Assembly: GCA_025453925.1 (NCBI GenBank)
Contig: JALOPK010000122.1
Location: 1-8,780, forward strand
Source: Candidatus Eiseniibacteriota bacterium
GTDB lineage: Bacteria; JAFGKV01
Direction: 5' to 3'
DNA length: 8,780 bases
In this document: positions 1-6,748 of the stretch, piece after piece
Position numbering within the stretch: the first letter of the stretch is position 1
Layout of the letters: the number at the start of each line of letters is the position of its first letter
Notes under the pieces: model-generated
The model's database searches: none
Told to the model about the DNA's origin: nothing
What the model saw: only the letters and a program-made list of their open reading frames with translations
Program-made: the position numbers and the translations under genes

Positions 1-11
1 TTCCTCGCCAC
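1..11 (-). CDS. rpmD: Probable start of rpmD (50S ribosomal protein L30), cut by the window edge
   Basis: Only three full codons and two bases are visible: a GTG start at 11-9, then Ala and Arg, then a codon beginning AA (Lys or Asn). L30 proteins often begin Met-Ala-Arg/Lys-Lys, and rpmD usually follows rpsE in spc operons, so position and residues agree. A purine-rich AAAGGTG at 24-18 could be the ribosome binding site, about six bases before the start. A second in-frame GTG at 20-18 is possible but sits inside that site. The call rests mainly on gene order. If rpmD is absent here, the next gene would be expected to be rplO. Confidence 0.5.
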
Positions 12-39
12 GATTCCCACCTTTGTTCCCGAGCCCGCG

Positions 40-618
40 CTACGGTGTCGCGACAGGTCTCGCACGTCGCTGTTCCCACTCCTGATCAGTCAGCCCCAGC
101 ACTCTCGCCGGAGAGAGGCCCCTTCGAGTGCACACCTGCGGCAGGGATTTCAACTGCTGGAGACCATCCACACATGCCTTTGACACATTCTGGGGATTGC
201 GTGAACCCAGGCATTTTGTCAGGATGTCCTTCACGCCCGCCATCTCAAGCACCGCGCGGACGGCACCGCCCGCAATCACCCCTGTCCCCGGGGCGGCCGG
301 CTTCATCAATACGACACCTGCACCGAATCTCCCGGTCACCTCGAACGGTATTGTCCCGCGGATGAGGGGGATCGTCACCAGCGATTTCCTGGCCGCCTCG
401 TTTCCCTTGCGGATGGCTTCGGAGATCTCGTTGGCTTTCCCGAGCCCGACGCCGACTCTCCCGCGGCCGTCGCCAACGGCGACGATAGCATTGAAGCTGA
501 ACCTGCGGCCTCCCTTGACCACTTTCGCAACTCTGTTAATGTGGACGATCCGCTCGTTCAGTTCGCTTTCCGGTTCATTCTGCGTCAAAGGGAACCCCCT
601 TGTGAGTTCGCCGCTCAT
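40..618 (-). CDS. rpsE: 30S ribosomal protein S5
   Basis: S5 binds 16S rRNA on the 30S subunit and is known for roles in decoding accuracy and spectinomycin sensitivity. The 192-residue product has the N-terminal double-stranded-RNA-binding-like domain (about residues 22-85), including the conserved [15 protein letters not shown] stretch at 28-42 that forms the spectinomycin-site loop. The C-terminal domain has the signature [15 protein letters not shown] at 111-125. The protein is longer than the roughly 165-residue family norm, with a charged tail after about residue 172. The ATG start lies two bases past the rplR stop and has no clear ribosome binding site, which suggests translational coupling. 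An in-frame TTG at 588 preceded by AAGGGGG would give a protein ten residues shorter. The identity is certain; the exact start is not. Confidence 0.96.
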   Translation of the reverse strand: MSGELTRGFPLTQNEPESELNERIVHINRVAKVVKGGRRFSFNAIVAVGDGRGRVGVGLGKANEISEAIRKGNEAARKSLVTIPLIRGTIPFEVTGRFGAGVVLMKPAAPGTGVIAGGAVRAVLEMAGVKDILTKCLGSRNPQNVSKACVDGLQQLKSLPQVCTRRGLSPARVLGLTDQEWEQRRARPVATP

Positions 619-620
619 GG

Positions 621-998
621 TTAGAACTCGAGAAGCCCGCTCTCGCGGGCCCCCTCGGCCAACGCCTTCACGCGGCCGTGATATCGGAATCCCCCGCGAT
701 CGAAGACCACCTTGGTAACGCCCGCGGCTCGGGCGCGCTCCGCCAGAAGGCGCCCGACGCGTCGGCTCTTCTCAACCTGGCCCTTCACATCTCGCAGGGA
801 TTCCCCCACCTCGTGGGCGGTCGTCGTCACCGCGCAGAGTGTGTGGCCTTTCTCGTCATCAATGATCTGAGCGCTGATATGCCGGCTGCTTCGCGCCACG
901 CAGAGCCGGGGTCTGTCCGACGATCCCGCGACATGCTTCCGCACCCGCTCATGGCGGCGCTGGCGCTGCCGACGATTCGCCGTATGACGGTCGCTCAT
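621..998 (-). CDS. rplR: 50S ribosomal protein L18
   Basis: L18 binds 5S rRNA and, with L5, helps place it in the central protuberance of the 50S subunit. The 125-residue protein has the very basic N-terminal arm typical of the family (Arg/Lys/His-rich through about residue 22). It is followed by the core [20 protein letters not shown] at 29-48 and the C-terminal [20 protein letters not shown] at 99-118. The C-terminal [16 protein letters not shown] motif is diagnostic of bacterial L18. The length is near the family norm. The start ATG overlaps the rplF stop by four bases (ATGA), so it is probably translated by coupling. The TAA stop is followed after two bases by rpsE. Confidence 0.98.
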   Translation of the reverse strand: MSDRHTANRRQRQRRHERVRKHVAGSSDRPRLCVARSSRHISAQIIDDEKGHTLCAVTTTAHEVGESLRDVKGQVEKSRRVGRLLAERARAAGVTKVVFDRGGFRYHGRVKALAEGARESGLLEF

Positions 999-1537
999 GT
1001 CCTGGCTCCACCCTTTCCAGCTTTCCTTCTAATGTGCTCGCCGCGGTAGCGGATACCCTTGCCCGTGTAGACCTCGGGCGGGCGGAACGAGCGAATCTTG
1101 GCCGCTGTCAGGCCAACCAGTTCTTTGTCATTCCCGTTCACTCTCAACTCGGTCGGTGTCGTCACCGAGATCGAGATGCCCTCGGGGGAAAACAAGAGGA
1201 TCGGGTGGGAGTGGCCGAGTTCGAAGAGCACACCGAACTTCTCGGCGCGCACCCGGTATCCTACTCCTTCAATCTCCAGTACTTTCTCGAAACCCTTGCT
1301 CACGCCTTCGACCATGTTGTGCACCAGAGCTCGCATGGTCCCATGAAGGGTTCGGTCGGTCTTGCTGTCGGAGGCTCTCTGCAGGATCACCTCCGTGTCG
1401 CGCACGTCGATGCTGAGACAGGAGGGAAGCGTTCGCCGCAGAGTCCCTCGCGGTCCGGTGACTTCAATCGTGTTCCCCTCCGCCGTGACCCGCACTCCGG
1501 CGGGCACAGGGACGGGAAGCTTACCTATCCTCGACAC
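995..1537 (-). CDS. rplF: 50S ribosomal protein L6
   Basis: L6 lies near the factor-binding region of the 50S subunit, close to the sarcin-ricin loop. The 180-residue product is full length. It begins Ser-Arg-Ile-Gly-Lys-Leu-Pro, as most bacterial L6 do, has VTGPRGTLRR at 27-36 in the first domain, and ends with the signature PEVYTGKGIRYRGEHIRRKA at 154-173 in the second. The start is GTG at 1537, with GGGAGG five bases upstream. The open frame runs much further upstream, but that extra part overlaps rpsH and does not resemble L6, so it is rejected. The ribosome binding site overlaps the end of rpsH, and the stop overlaps rplR by four bases. Confidence 0.97.
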   Translation of the reverse strand: MSRIGKLPVPVPAGVRVTAEGNTIEVTGPRGTLRRTLPSCLSIDVRDTEVILQRASDSKTDRTLHGTMRALVHNMVEGVSKGFEKVLEIEGVGYRVRAEKFGVLFELGHSHPILLFSPEGISISVTTPTELRVNGNDKELVGLTAAKIRSFRPPEVYTGKGIRYRGEHIRRKAGKGGART

Positions 1538-1547
1538 GGATTCCTCC

Positions 1548-1946
1548 CTACCAGACCTTGCATATGACTTCGCCGCCGACGCCGAGTCGACGAGCCTGCT
1601 TGTCCGTGACGACGCCGCGGGATGTCGAAATGACCGCCACACCGTAGCCGCCCGCGACCCTTGGTATGGCGCCCTGACCGACGTAGACGCGAAGACTGGG
1701 GACCGAAACGCGCTCGATGCCGGTGATGGCGTTCTGCCCCTTGCCGAGGTACCTGAGGTATACCCTGAGCACACCCTGCTTGCCATCCTCGATGACCCTG
1801 AAGTTGGTCACGAAGCGCTCATCCTTGAGGATCTTGACCACGTCGAGCTTCACCTTCGAGGATGGCATGTCGACGCTCCGGTGCTGGGCATGCGCCGCGT
1901 TGCGTATGCGGGTCAGCATGTCCGCAATTGGATCTGTCATACTCAT
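1548..1946 (-). CDS. rpsH: 30S ribosomal protein S8
   Basis: S8 is a primary 16S rRNA binder (helix 21) in the 30S platform. In E. coli it is also the translational repressor of the spc operon. The 132-residue product has the normal family length. It begins with TDPIADMLTRIRNA at 4-17 and ends with the C-terminal rRNA-binding signature STSRGVVTDKQARRLGVGGE at 108-127, finishing in Trp. The ATG at 1946 starts Met-Ser-Met-Thr-Asp; a second ATG two codons later is less likely. GGAGGG lies about eleven bases upstream, a longer spacing than for most genes here. The rpsN stop is 16 bases upstream. Confidence 0.98.
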   Translation of the reverse strand: MSMTDPIADMLTRIRNAAHAQHRSVDMPSSKVKLDVVKILKDERFVTNFRVIEDGKQGVLRVYLRYLGKGQNAITGIERVSVPSLRVYVGQGAIPRVAGGYGVAVISTSRGVVTDKQARRLGVGGEVICKVW

Positions 1947-1962
1947 CGACCGACCGTCCCTC

Positions 1963-2148
1963 CTACCAGCTTGCCTTCACGACGCCGGGTATCTTCCCCT
2001 CGAGCGCCAGATCCCTGAAACAAATCCGGCACAACCCGAATCTTCTGTAGTACGCTCTCGCCCTCCCGCATCTGCCGCACCTGGTGTAGCTGCGGACCTT
2101 ATGCTTCGGAGCGATCTTCATTTTCTCAATGAGCGCTTTTCGTGGCAC
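1963..2148 (-). CDS. rpsN: 30S ribosomal protein S14, type Z (zinc-binding)
   Basis: This is the short, zinc-binding form of S14 (often called rpsZ or rpsN1), part of the 30S head. The 61-residue product has the four zinc ligands as two CxxC pairs, C24/C27 and C40/C43, and ends in the typical [11 protein letters not shown]. The length matches the C+ family; zinc-free S14 is about 100 residues and lacks these cysteines. The start is GTG at 2148 with a strong GGGAGG five to six bases upstream; no nearby ATG fits. The gene sits between rplE and rpsH, the standard place in the spc operon. No zinc-independent copy is visible in this window. Confidence 0.97.
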   Translation of the reverse strand: MPRKALIEKMKIAPKHKVRSYTRCGRCGRARAYYRRFGLCRICFRDLALEGKIPGVVKASW

Positions 2149-2168
2149 GTATACCTCCCGCCGGACCG

Positions 2169-2762
2169 CTAGACGGTCGACGCTCCGCCGTCGTTGACTG
2201 CCGCAATGCCTCGGGGCTTCCTGCCCCGGAACGGCACACCGAGTTCAGACAGAAGCTCGATGGCCTCTTCATCGGTCTTCGCAGTGGTCACCATCGTGAT
2301 GTTCAGACCCCGTACCTTGTCGATCTTGTCATAGTCGATTTCCGGGAAGATCACCTGCTCGGTGATGCCCATACTGTAGTTGCCTCTCCCATCACAAGAA
2401 CGATCTGACAAACCGCGGAAGTCACGCACCCTCGGCAATGCCGAATTCACGAGGCGGTCGAGGAATTCATACATCCGGGCTCCGCGAAGAGTGACCATGC
2501 ACCCGATCTTCATCCCCGTCCGGAGTTTGAAGGTGGCGATGGACTTCTTGGCGGTCGTGATCCTCGGCTGCTGACCGGTGATCGTGCGCAGTTCGGCGAC
2601 GGCAGCGTCAAGCTGCTTGGCTTCCTGTATGGCCTCGCCCACCCCGATGTTCACGACGATTTTCTCCAGTCGAGGCACCTGGAGCATGTTCCGATATCCA
2701 AACCGCTCCATGAGATGCGGAACGACCAGCGACTGATAGTGCTCACGAAGCCTTGGCTGCAA
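2169..2762 (-). CDS. rplE: 50S ribosomal protein L5, TTG start
   Basis: L5 binds 5S rRNA in the central protuberance and contacts the P-site tRNA and the 30S head. The 197-residue product shows [16 protein letters not shown] at 29-44, the [20 protein letters not shown] segment at 93-112, then RDFRGLS. The C-terminal [16 protein letters not shown] at 133-148 and the family's usual end GVPFR at 175-179 follow. About 18 further residues make it longer than the usual 179. The start is TTG at 2762. A near-perfect AGGAGGTG lies six bases before it, and the N-terminal residues align with full-length L5, so a later ATG would remove conserved sequence. The ribosome binding site overlaps the rplX stop. 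Confidence 0.97.
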   Translation of the reverse strand: MQPRLREHYQSLVVPHLMERFGYRNMLQVPRLEKIVVNIGVGEAIQEAKQLDAAVAELRTITGQQPRITTAKKSIATFKLRTGMKIGCMVTLRGARMYEFLDRLVNSALPRVRDFRGLSDRSCDGRGNYSMGITEQVIFPEIDYDKIDKVRGLNITMVTTAKTDEEAIELLSELGVPFRGRKPRGIAAVNDGGASTV

Positions 2763-2766
2763 CCTA

Positions 2767-2774
2767 CACCTCCT
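2767..2774 (-). promoter_or_regulatory. Ribosome binding site of rplE
   Basis: On the minus strand this reads AGGAGGTG, an eight-base match to the anti-Shine-Dalgarno end of 16S rRNA. The GGAGG core is six bases before the TTG at 2762. It overlaps the rplX TAG stop at 2775-2773, so ribosomes ending rplX would be positioned to start rplE. It is the strongest such site in the window and decides the TTG start. Confidence 0.85.
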
Positions 2775-3153
2775 ACTGGCTCAGCATTTCGCCCGAACGC
2801 TTCACGTAACGGACTCGCCGGCCATCCGCCAGGCGCTTTCGCCCGACTCGCTCCCGCCGATCATCAACAACCAAGGCGACGTTGGAGGTGTGAATTGGCG
2901 CTTCTTTCTGGATCCGGCCACCCTGTTGATTCCGCTGGCTCGGTCTGGTGTGCCGGGTCATGAAGTTGACCTTCTCGACCACGATCCTCTGCGACGCGCG
3001 AATGACTCTCAGGACCTTGCCTCTCTTGCCCTTGTCATCACCGCTGATCACTTGCACCGTGTCGCCCTTACGGATCAGTGGCGCACTTGTTCCGCGACGT
3101 CTGTTCTTCTCGCCCTTCGGAGGGAGGCCGAGCCCTTCGTTTCTCTTCGCCAT
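2773..3153 (-). CDS. rplX: 50S ribosomal protein L24, N-terminally extended
   Basis: L24 is an early assembly-initiating protein that binds 23S rRNA near the polypeptide exit tunnel. The 126-residue product carries the KOW motif at about 27-55 ([20 protein letters not shown] at 27-46). It then has [19 protein letters not shown] at 61-79 and [13 protein letters not shown] at 83-95, both typical of bacterial L24. About 25 basic residues precede the KOW motif, where many homologues have only a few. GTG at 3156 and ATG at 3153 are adjacent possible starts; ATG is preferred because GGAGG at 3165-3161 is seven bases before it but only four before the GTG. The ATG shares one base with the rplN TGA stop (TGATG), a coupling arrangement. 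Confidence 0.96.
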   Translation of the reverse strand: MAKRNEGLGLPPKGEKNRRRGTSAPLIRKGDTVQVISGDDKGKRGKVLRVIRASQRIVVEKVNFMTRHTRPSQRNQQGGRIQKEAPIHTSNVALVVDDRRERVGRKRLADGRRVRYVKRSGEMLSQ

Positions 3154-3521
3154 CACAGAACCTCCGGGGCCAGTGACACGATCTTCATGAACCGCTTGTC
3201 GCGAAGCTCCCGCGCAACCGGCCCGAAGATCCGAGCCGCCGTCGGCTCTCGCTGATCATTGATCAAGACCGCCGCATTGTCGTCAAACCTGATGTACGAC
3301 CCGTCTTTGCGGCGGAATTCCTTCTTAGTCCGCACGACGACTGCCTTGGCCACCGACCCCTTCTTCACATTGGAACCAGGGATGGCCGACTTGATGGCGA
3401 CAATGATGATGTCCCCCACTCGGGCATACCGTCGACGCGTGCCGCCGAGAACTCGGATGCACTGCGCCAGTTTGGCACCCGAGTTGTCCGCGATCGTCAC
3501 CCAGGTCTCCTGCTGAATCAT
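3153..3521 (-). CDS. rplN: 50S ribosomal protein L14
   Basis: L14 is a small beta-barrel protein on the 50S interface that takes part in bridges to 16S rRNA and is the docking site for the silencing factor RsfS. The 122-residue length is exactly the bacterial norm. It opens [17 protein letters not shown], then has [15 protein letters not shown] at 34-48, DNAAVLIN in the middle, and [20 protein letters not shown] at 97-116. It starts two bases after the rpsQ stop. The nearest purine-rich stretch (AAAGGG) is rather far from the ATG, so coupling to rpsQ probably matters. This gene begins the spc part of the cluster, with no gap before it. Confidence 0.98.
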   Translation of the reverse strand: MIQQETWVTIADNSGAKLAQCIRVLGGTRRRYARVGDIIIVAIKSAIPGSNVKKGSVAKAVVVRTKKEFRRKDGSYIRFDDNAAVLINDQREPTAARIFGPVARELRDKRFMKIVSLAPEVL

Positions 3522-3523
3522 GG

Positions 3524-3781
3524 CTACTTGGCCCTTTCAAGTATCTCAAGCAGGCGCCACCGTTTGGTCTTGCTGAGAGGGCGGGTCTCGCGGATCCGCA
3601 CCCGGTCGCCTGCCTTGCATTCGTTCTTCTCGTCATGAGCAGCGAAGACCTTCTTGCTGCGCAGTTTCTTTCCATAGAGCCGATGGCTGTACACCCGCTC
3701 GACTTCGACACGGATCGTCTTGTCGGCCCGGTCTCCCACCACGACACCTTCTCGGGTCTTCTGCGTGACCTTACCTTTCAT
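3524..3781 (-). CDS. rpsQ: 30S ribosomal protein S17
   Basis: S17 is a primary binder of the 16S rRNA 5' domain with an OB fold. The 85-residue product has the usual features: [18 protein letters not shown] at 12-29, then the S-H-R-L-Y-G-K segment. A conserved [20 protein letters not shown] at 47-66 follows, leading into the RPLSKTKRW signature at 67-75. The length is typical. A GAGG-type ribosome binding site lies seven bases before the ATG, in the 15-base gap after rpmC. It closes the S10 operon part, with rplN following after two bases. Confidence 0.98.
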   Translation of the reverse strand: MKGKVTQKTREGVVVGDRADKTIRVEVERVYSHRLYGKKLRSKKVFAAHDEKNECKAGDRVRIRETRPLSKTKRWRLLEILERAK

Positions 3782-3796
3782 GTGCTATCCTCGCTC

Positions 3797-4042
3797 TCAT
3801 GCCCCGGGGTCGACCGTCACCGAGGGAGCTTCCGGGCGTCGTCCCCGGTCAAGATGGAGCTCGCGCTCGCGCCACACCGTCATGGCGCGCGCGAGGTTCC
3901 TCTTCGTGATCCGGAGCATCATCGGATTGTCGAGCTGCCGCGTCACGTGGCGGAACCGGAAATTGAAAAGCTCCTCCCGCAACTCGCGGATCTTCGTTTC
4001 CAGCTCCGGCTGGGGGAGTTCTCTCAGTGCGTCAACCTTCAT
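3797..4042 (-). CDS. rpmC: 50S ribosomal protein L29, C-terminally extended
   Basis: L29 is a small two-helix protein at the exit tunnel rim, next to L23, where trigger factor and signal recognition particle dock. The 81-residue product has the expected helical pair. It begins [18 protein letters not shown], followed by [12 protein letters not shown] at 21-32, and the family signature region [20 protein letters not shown] at 36-55. Most L29 stop near residue 65; this one has a Pro/Arg-rich tail of about 17 residues. The ATG at 4042 is four bases past the rplP stop. An upstream in-frame ATG at 4138 would only add sequence overlapping rplP that does not resemble L29. Confidence 0.95.
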   Translation of the reverse strand: MKVDALRELPQPELETKIRELREELFNFRFRHVTRQLDNPMMLRITKRNLARAMTVWRERELHLDRGRRPEAPSVTVDPGA

Positions 4043-4046
4043 TGCA

Positions 4047-4466
4047 TCACCATCCAACGTCGTGCCTGCCCACGACCTTCGTCTTGAGTGGCAGCTTGGA
4101 CGCCGCGAGCTCAAGGGCCGATCGTGCGAGGTCTTCACTCACACCTTCGATTTCGAACATGATCCGTCCAGGTCGCACCACGGCTACCCAGAACTCAGGC
4201 GCGCCCTTGCCTTTTCCCATGCGTGTCTCAGCGGGCTTCAGAGAGACTGGTTTGTCCGGGAAGACCCGGATCCACACCTTACCCCCACGCTTCATCCGCC
4301 GGGTCACGGCAACACGGGCCGCCTCGATCTGTTTGCTGGATATCCACGCAGGTTCGAGTGCCTTCAGCCCGAACTCGCCAAAGTCCACGTTGCTACCGCG
4401 GATGGACTTCCCCCTCATCCTTCCGCGTTGCTGTTTCCGAAACTTGACTCGGCTTGGGACCAACAT
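4047..4466 (-). CDS. rplP: 50S ribosomal protein L16
   Basis: L16 contacts the A-site tRNA elbow and is added late in 50S assembly. The 139-residue length is typical. Recognisable blocks are [13 protein letters not shown] at 7-19, [18 protein letters not shown] at 36-53, and [20 protein letters not shown] at 64-83. [19 protein letters not shown] follows at 84-102. The RMGKGKG loop that approaches the peptidyl transferase region is intact. The gene starts three bases after the rpsC stop, with AGGAGAGGATGG inside the 3' end of rpsC as the likely ribosome binding region, so it is probably coupled to rpsC. The TGA stop is four bases before rpmC. Confidence 0.98.
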   Translation of the reverse strand: MLVPSRVKFRKQQRGRMRGKSIRGSNVDFGEFGLKALEPAWISSKQIEAARVAVTRRMKRGGKVWIRVFPDKPVSLKPAETRMGKGKGAPEFWVAVVRPGRIMFEIEGVSEDLARSALELAASKLPLKTKVVGRHDVGW

Positions 4467-4469
4467 AGC

Positions 4470-5219
4470 CTATCCATCCTCTCCTGGCGCCAACTGGGTA
4501 TCCCCCGGGAGCGGGCGCTCAGCTCGCACCGGCCGTTCTCGGCCCGTATCCGGCGCGTGTTTCTGCTCGCTCTTCTCGTAGCCAGTGGCCTCATCCTCTC
4601 GGAACTCACCGCGATGGATCCATACCTTGACTCCCACGCAACCATGGGTCGTCTGGGCGGTTGACTTCGCAAAATCGATGTCAGCACGCAAGGTATGAAG
4701 TGGTACCCGCCCTTCGCGGTAATGCTCGTGCCGCGCCATGTCGGAGCCACCCAGGCGACCCCCGACCGCTACGCGGATCCCCTCAGCGCCCATCCGCATC
4801 GCGGAGGCGATCGCGCGTTTCATTGCTCTCCGCGACGAGACCCGTTGGGTGATCTGCCGGGCGATGCTCTCGGCAACGAGTTGTGCATCGATCTCGGGCA
4901 CTTTCACCTCGACGATGTTGATGTAGATCTCTTTGCCCGTGACGTGCTTCAACTCGTCACGCAGGCGATCCACCTCTGCACCCTTTCGCCCGATGATAAC
5001 CCCGGGACGGGCCGTGTGGATGTTGACCGTCACCCGGCGAGGTGCACGTTCGATGGAGACCTTGGAGATCGACGCCCGTTCCATCCGCCGGAACACATAG
5101 CGCCTGATCATGAGATCCTCGGCAAGCAACTCCTTGTAGTCCCGCTCGGCGTACCAGAGCGAGTCCCACGTCCGAGTCACACCGAGACGGAAGCCCAATG
5201 GATGCGTCTTCTGACCCAA
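4470..5219 (-). CDS. rpsC: 30S ribosomal protein S3, TTG start
   Basis: S3 lines the mRNA entry channel on the 30S subunit, and with S4 and S5 contributes to mRNA unwinding. The 249-residue product begins [12 protein letters not shown] and contains a type II KH domain with the GxxG loop GRKG at 77-80. It has the basic RRAMKRA helix at 130-136, whose Arg/Lys residues match those tied to helicase activity in E. coli. It also has the C-terminal signature [16 protein letters not shown] at 167-182. A hydrophilic tail follows from about 205. The start is TTG at 5219: an in-frame TAA lies at 5225-5223 and only one Val codon separates them, so no upstream start exists. GGGAG is seven bases before the TTG. 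Confidence 0.97.
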   Translation of the reverse strand: MGQKTHPLGFRLGVTRTWDSLWYAERDYKELLAEDLMIRRYVFRRMERASISKVSIERAPRRVTVNIHTARPGVIIGRKGAEVDRLRDELKHVTGKEIYINIVEVKVPEIDAQLVAESIARQITQRVSSRRAMKRAIASAMRMGAEGIRVAVGGRLGGSDMARHEHYREGRVPLHTLRADIDFAKSTAQTTHGCVGVKVWIHRGEFREDEATGYEKSEQKHAPDTGRERPVRAERPLPGDTQLAPGEDG

Positions 5220-5267
5220 GACTTAACTCCCTGTGATCGTCCTCACCTTACGACGGAACGTGGTTTC
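5220..5267 (-). other. rplV-rpsC spacer with the rpsC ribosome binding site
   Basis: At 48 bases this is the longest intergenic gap in the window. It contains GGGAG at 5231-5227 (minus strand), seven bases before the rpsC TTG. Reading on in the rplV frame past its TGA stop gives 14 codons to a TAA at 5225-5223, so the spacer is open in that frame, but it has no gene-like content. I see no convincing hairpin or promoter in it. Confidence 0.6.
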
Positions 5268-5615
5268 TCACTCTCTGATCGCCACTTCCACATGGAGGTG
5301 GCTCGTTCTCTTCCGAATTCGAACAGCGCGTCCGCGGGACTGCGCCCGGAAACGCTTCAGCATCGGACCGCCGTCGACCCAGGCTCGAGAGACATAGAGA
5401 TCCTCGATGTCCAGTTTCCCCGAGCCTTCCCGATTGAGGGCATTGGCGGCGGCGGAATGCACGACCTTGCCCAACACGCGTCCGGAGCCTCGATTGCAGA
5501 GCTCGAGCAAGCCGGAGGCCTCTTCCACGCCTTTCCCGCGAATGAGATCCGCAACCTGTCGTGCCTTCCTCGGGGAGACCCTGACGAATCGCGCACACGC
5601 AGTGAATGTTGCCAT
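5268..5615 (-). CDS. rplV: 50S ribosomal protein L22
   Basis: L22 touches all domains of 23S rRNA, and its long beta hairpin lines the exit tunnel near the macrolide site. The 115-residue length is typical. Family blocks are ARFVRVSPRKARQVADLIRG at 8-27, HSAAANALN in the middle, and the hairpin region with DGGPMLKRFRAQSRGRA followed by the KRTSHLHVEV end. No hairpin deletion of the kind seen in some macrolide-resistant mutants is apparent. The ATG at 5615 is preceded by GAGGAG at five bases spacing; that site overlaps the rpsS stop. Confidence 0.98.
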   Translation of the reverse strand: MATFTACARFVRVSPRKARQVADLIRGKGVEEASGLLELCNRGSGRVLGKVVHSAAANALNREGSGKLDIEDLYVSRAWVDGGPMLKRFRAQSRGRAVRIRKRTSHLHVEVAIRE

Positions 5616-5624
5616 TGGATCTCC

Positions 5625-5909
5625 TCAGCGAGGGGCAGTACGGCGCTCGCTCTTGCCCGCGTGCCCGCGAAAGGTGCGCGTGGGAGCAAACTCACCGAGT
5701 TTGTGGCCCACCATGTTCTCAGTAATGTACACGGGCACGAAGTTCTTGCCGTTGTGGATGGCAAAGGTGTGACCGACGAATTCTGGCGGGATCGTCGATG
5801 CACGCCGCCACGTCTTCACCACGCGTCTTTCACCCGAACGGTTCATGACCGCGACCTTGGAGACGAGTTTGGCATCCACGAACGGACCCTTCTTCAACGA
5901 ACGTCCCAT
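5625..5909 (-). CDS. rpsS: 30S ribosomal protein S19
   Basis: S19 is in the 30S head, partners S13, and contributes to bridges with the 50S subunit. The 94-residue product begins [15 protein letters not shown]. It has [20 protein letters not shown] in the middle, [15 protein letters not shown] after it, and the closing [15 protein letters not shown], all standard for bacterial S19. The start at 5909 has AGGAGG four bases upstream. The frame extends further upstream, but that part overlaps rplB and shows no S19 similarity. It lies 13 bases past the rplB stop and nine bases before rplV. Confidence 0.98.
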   Translation of the reverse strand: MGRSLKKGPFVDAKLVSKVAVMNRSGERRVVKTWRRASTIPPEFVGHTFAIHNGKNFVPVYITENMVGHKLGEFAPTRTFRGHAGKSERRTAPR

Positions 5910-5922
5910 ACGTCCTCCTGAC

Positions 5923-6744
5923 CTATCCTCTACGCCGGACGATGAGCGAATCGGACGGCTTCGCGCGGCGCGTGCGGTAACCCTTGGTGGGCTTGCCCCA
6001 CGGTGTGCAGGGGTGCCGGCCGCCGGAGCTCTTTCCCTCGCCACCACCCATGGGGTGGTCCACGGGATTCATGGCCACGCCGCGCACCCGCGGGCGCCAT
6101 CCCATCCAGCGGGCCTTTCCGGCCTTACCCCAGACAATACTCTCGTGCTCGACATTGCCGACTTGGCCGACGGTCGCACGACACTCGAGACGGACAAGCC
6201 TGACCTCACCCGAAGGCAGGCGCAGGTGGGCATGTTTGCCTTCCTTGGCCACAAGCTCGGCGGAAGTACCCGCGCTCCTGGCCAACTGAGCACCCCGCCC
6301 CGGCTGAAGCTCGACAGCGTGGACAACCGTGCCCAGGGGCAGCACTCCCAAGGGCATGGAATTCCCGGCCTTGACTTCGCATGAGGCGCCCGACAACACC
6401 GTTTCTCCGACCGCCAGACCGACCGGCGCCAGAATGTAGCGCTTCTCCCCGTCTCGGTAGTGGAGAAGTGCGAGCCTCGCGGACCGATTGGGATCATACT
6501 CGATCGCAGCGACCTGGGCGGGAATGTCGTGCTTGTCTCTGCGGAAATCCACGCGGCGCAACGCCCGCTTGTGCCCCCCGCCCCGGTGCCGCATCGTGAC
6601 GCGGCCGAAGTTGTTGCGCCCCCCCGTGGCGTGCTTTGAACTGGAGAGCGACTTCTCTCGGCCCGTTCGGGTGATGTCGGAGAAGTCGGACACAGTTCGA
6701 TACCGCATCGAGGGGGTGACTGGTCTGAATCGCTTGATACCCAT
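5923..6744 (-). CDS. rplB: 50S ribosomal protein L2
   Basis: L2 is a primary 23S rRNA binder needed for subunit association and peptidyl transferase activity. The 273-residue product is the usual length. It starts [20 protein letters not shown], has [20 protein letters not shown] at 41-60, and carries the OB-fold and SH3-like core. It keeps the C-terminal signature [20 protein letters not shown] at 224-243. The His at 230 corresponds to the conserved His229 of E. coli, implicated in activity. The ATG at 6744 lies four bases after the rplW stop. A longer open frame reaches 6864 but overlaps rplW and is not L2-like. Confidence 0.98.
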   Translation of the reverse strand: MGIKRFRPVTPSMRYRTVSDFSDITRTGREKSLSSSKHATGGRNNFGRVTMRHRGGGHKRALRRVDFRRDKHDIPAQVAAIEYDPNRSARLALLHYRDGEKRYILAPVGLAVGETVLSGASCEVKAGNSMPLGVLPLGTVVHAVELQPGRGAQLARSAGTSAELVAKEGKHAHLRLPSGEVRLVRLECRATVGQVGNVEHESIVWGKAGKARWMGWRPRVRGVAMNPVDHPMGGGEGKSSGGRHPCTPWGKPTKGYRTRRAKPSDSLIVRRRG

Positions 6745-6748
6745 TGTC

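Noticed and set aside
128-718. A 196-codon plus-strand open frame over rpsE and the end of rplR
   Set aside because: It is antisense to certain S5 and L18 coding sequence and its product looks like nothing known; best explained as a shadow of the GC-rich genes.
1538-1786. N-terminal extension of rplF to an upstream start at 1786
   Set aside because: The extra residues overlap rpsH in another frame and do not resemble L6. GTG at 1537 has a good ribosome binding site and matches the family's start.
4043-4138. N-terminal extension of rpmC to 4138
   Set aside because: It overlaps the end of rplP and has no L29 similarity; the ATG at 4042 begins the normal L29 helix.
3720-4664. A 314-codon plus-strand open frame across rpsQ, rpmC, rplP and part of rpsC
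   Set aside because: It is antisense to conserved genes, its translation is low-complexity Ser/Arg/Pro-rich, and it spans several unrelated genes.
4695-5921. A 408-codon open frame on the plus strand across rpsC, rplV and rpsS
   Set aside because: It is exactly antisense to three well-recognised ribosomal protein genes and crosses their boundaries. The product has no recognisable family features, and GC-rich coding DNA often leaves the opposite strand open.
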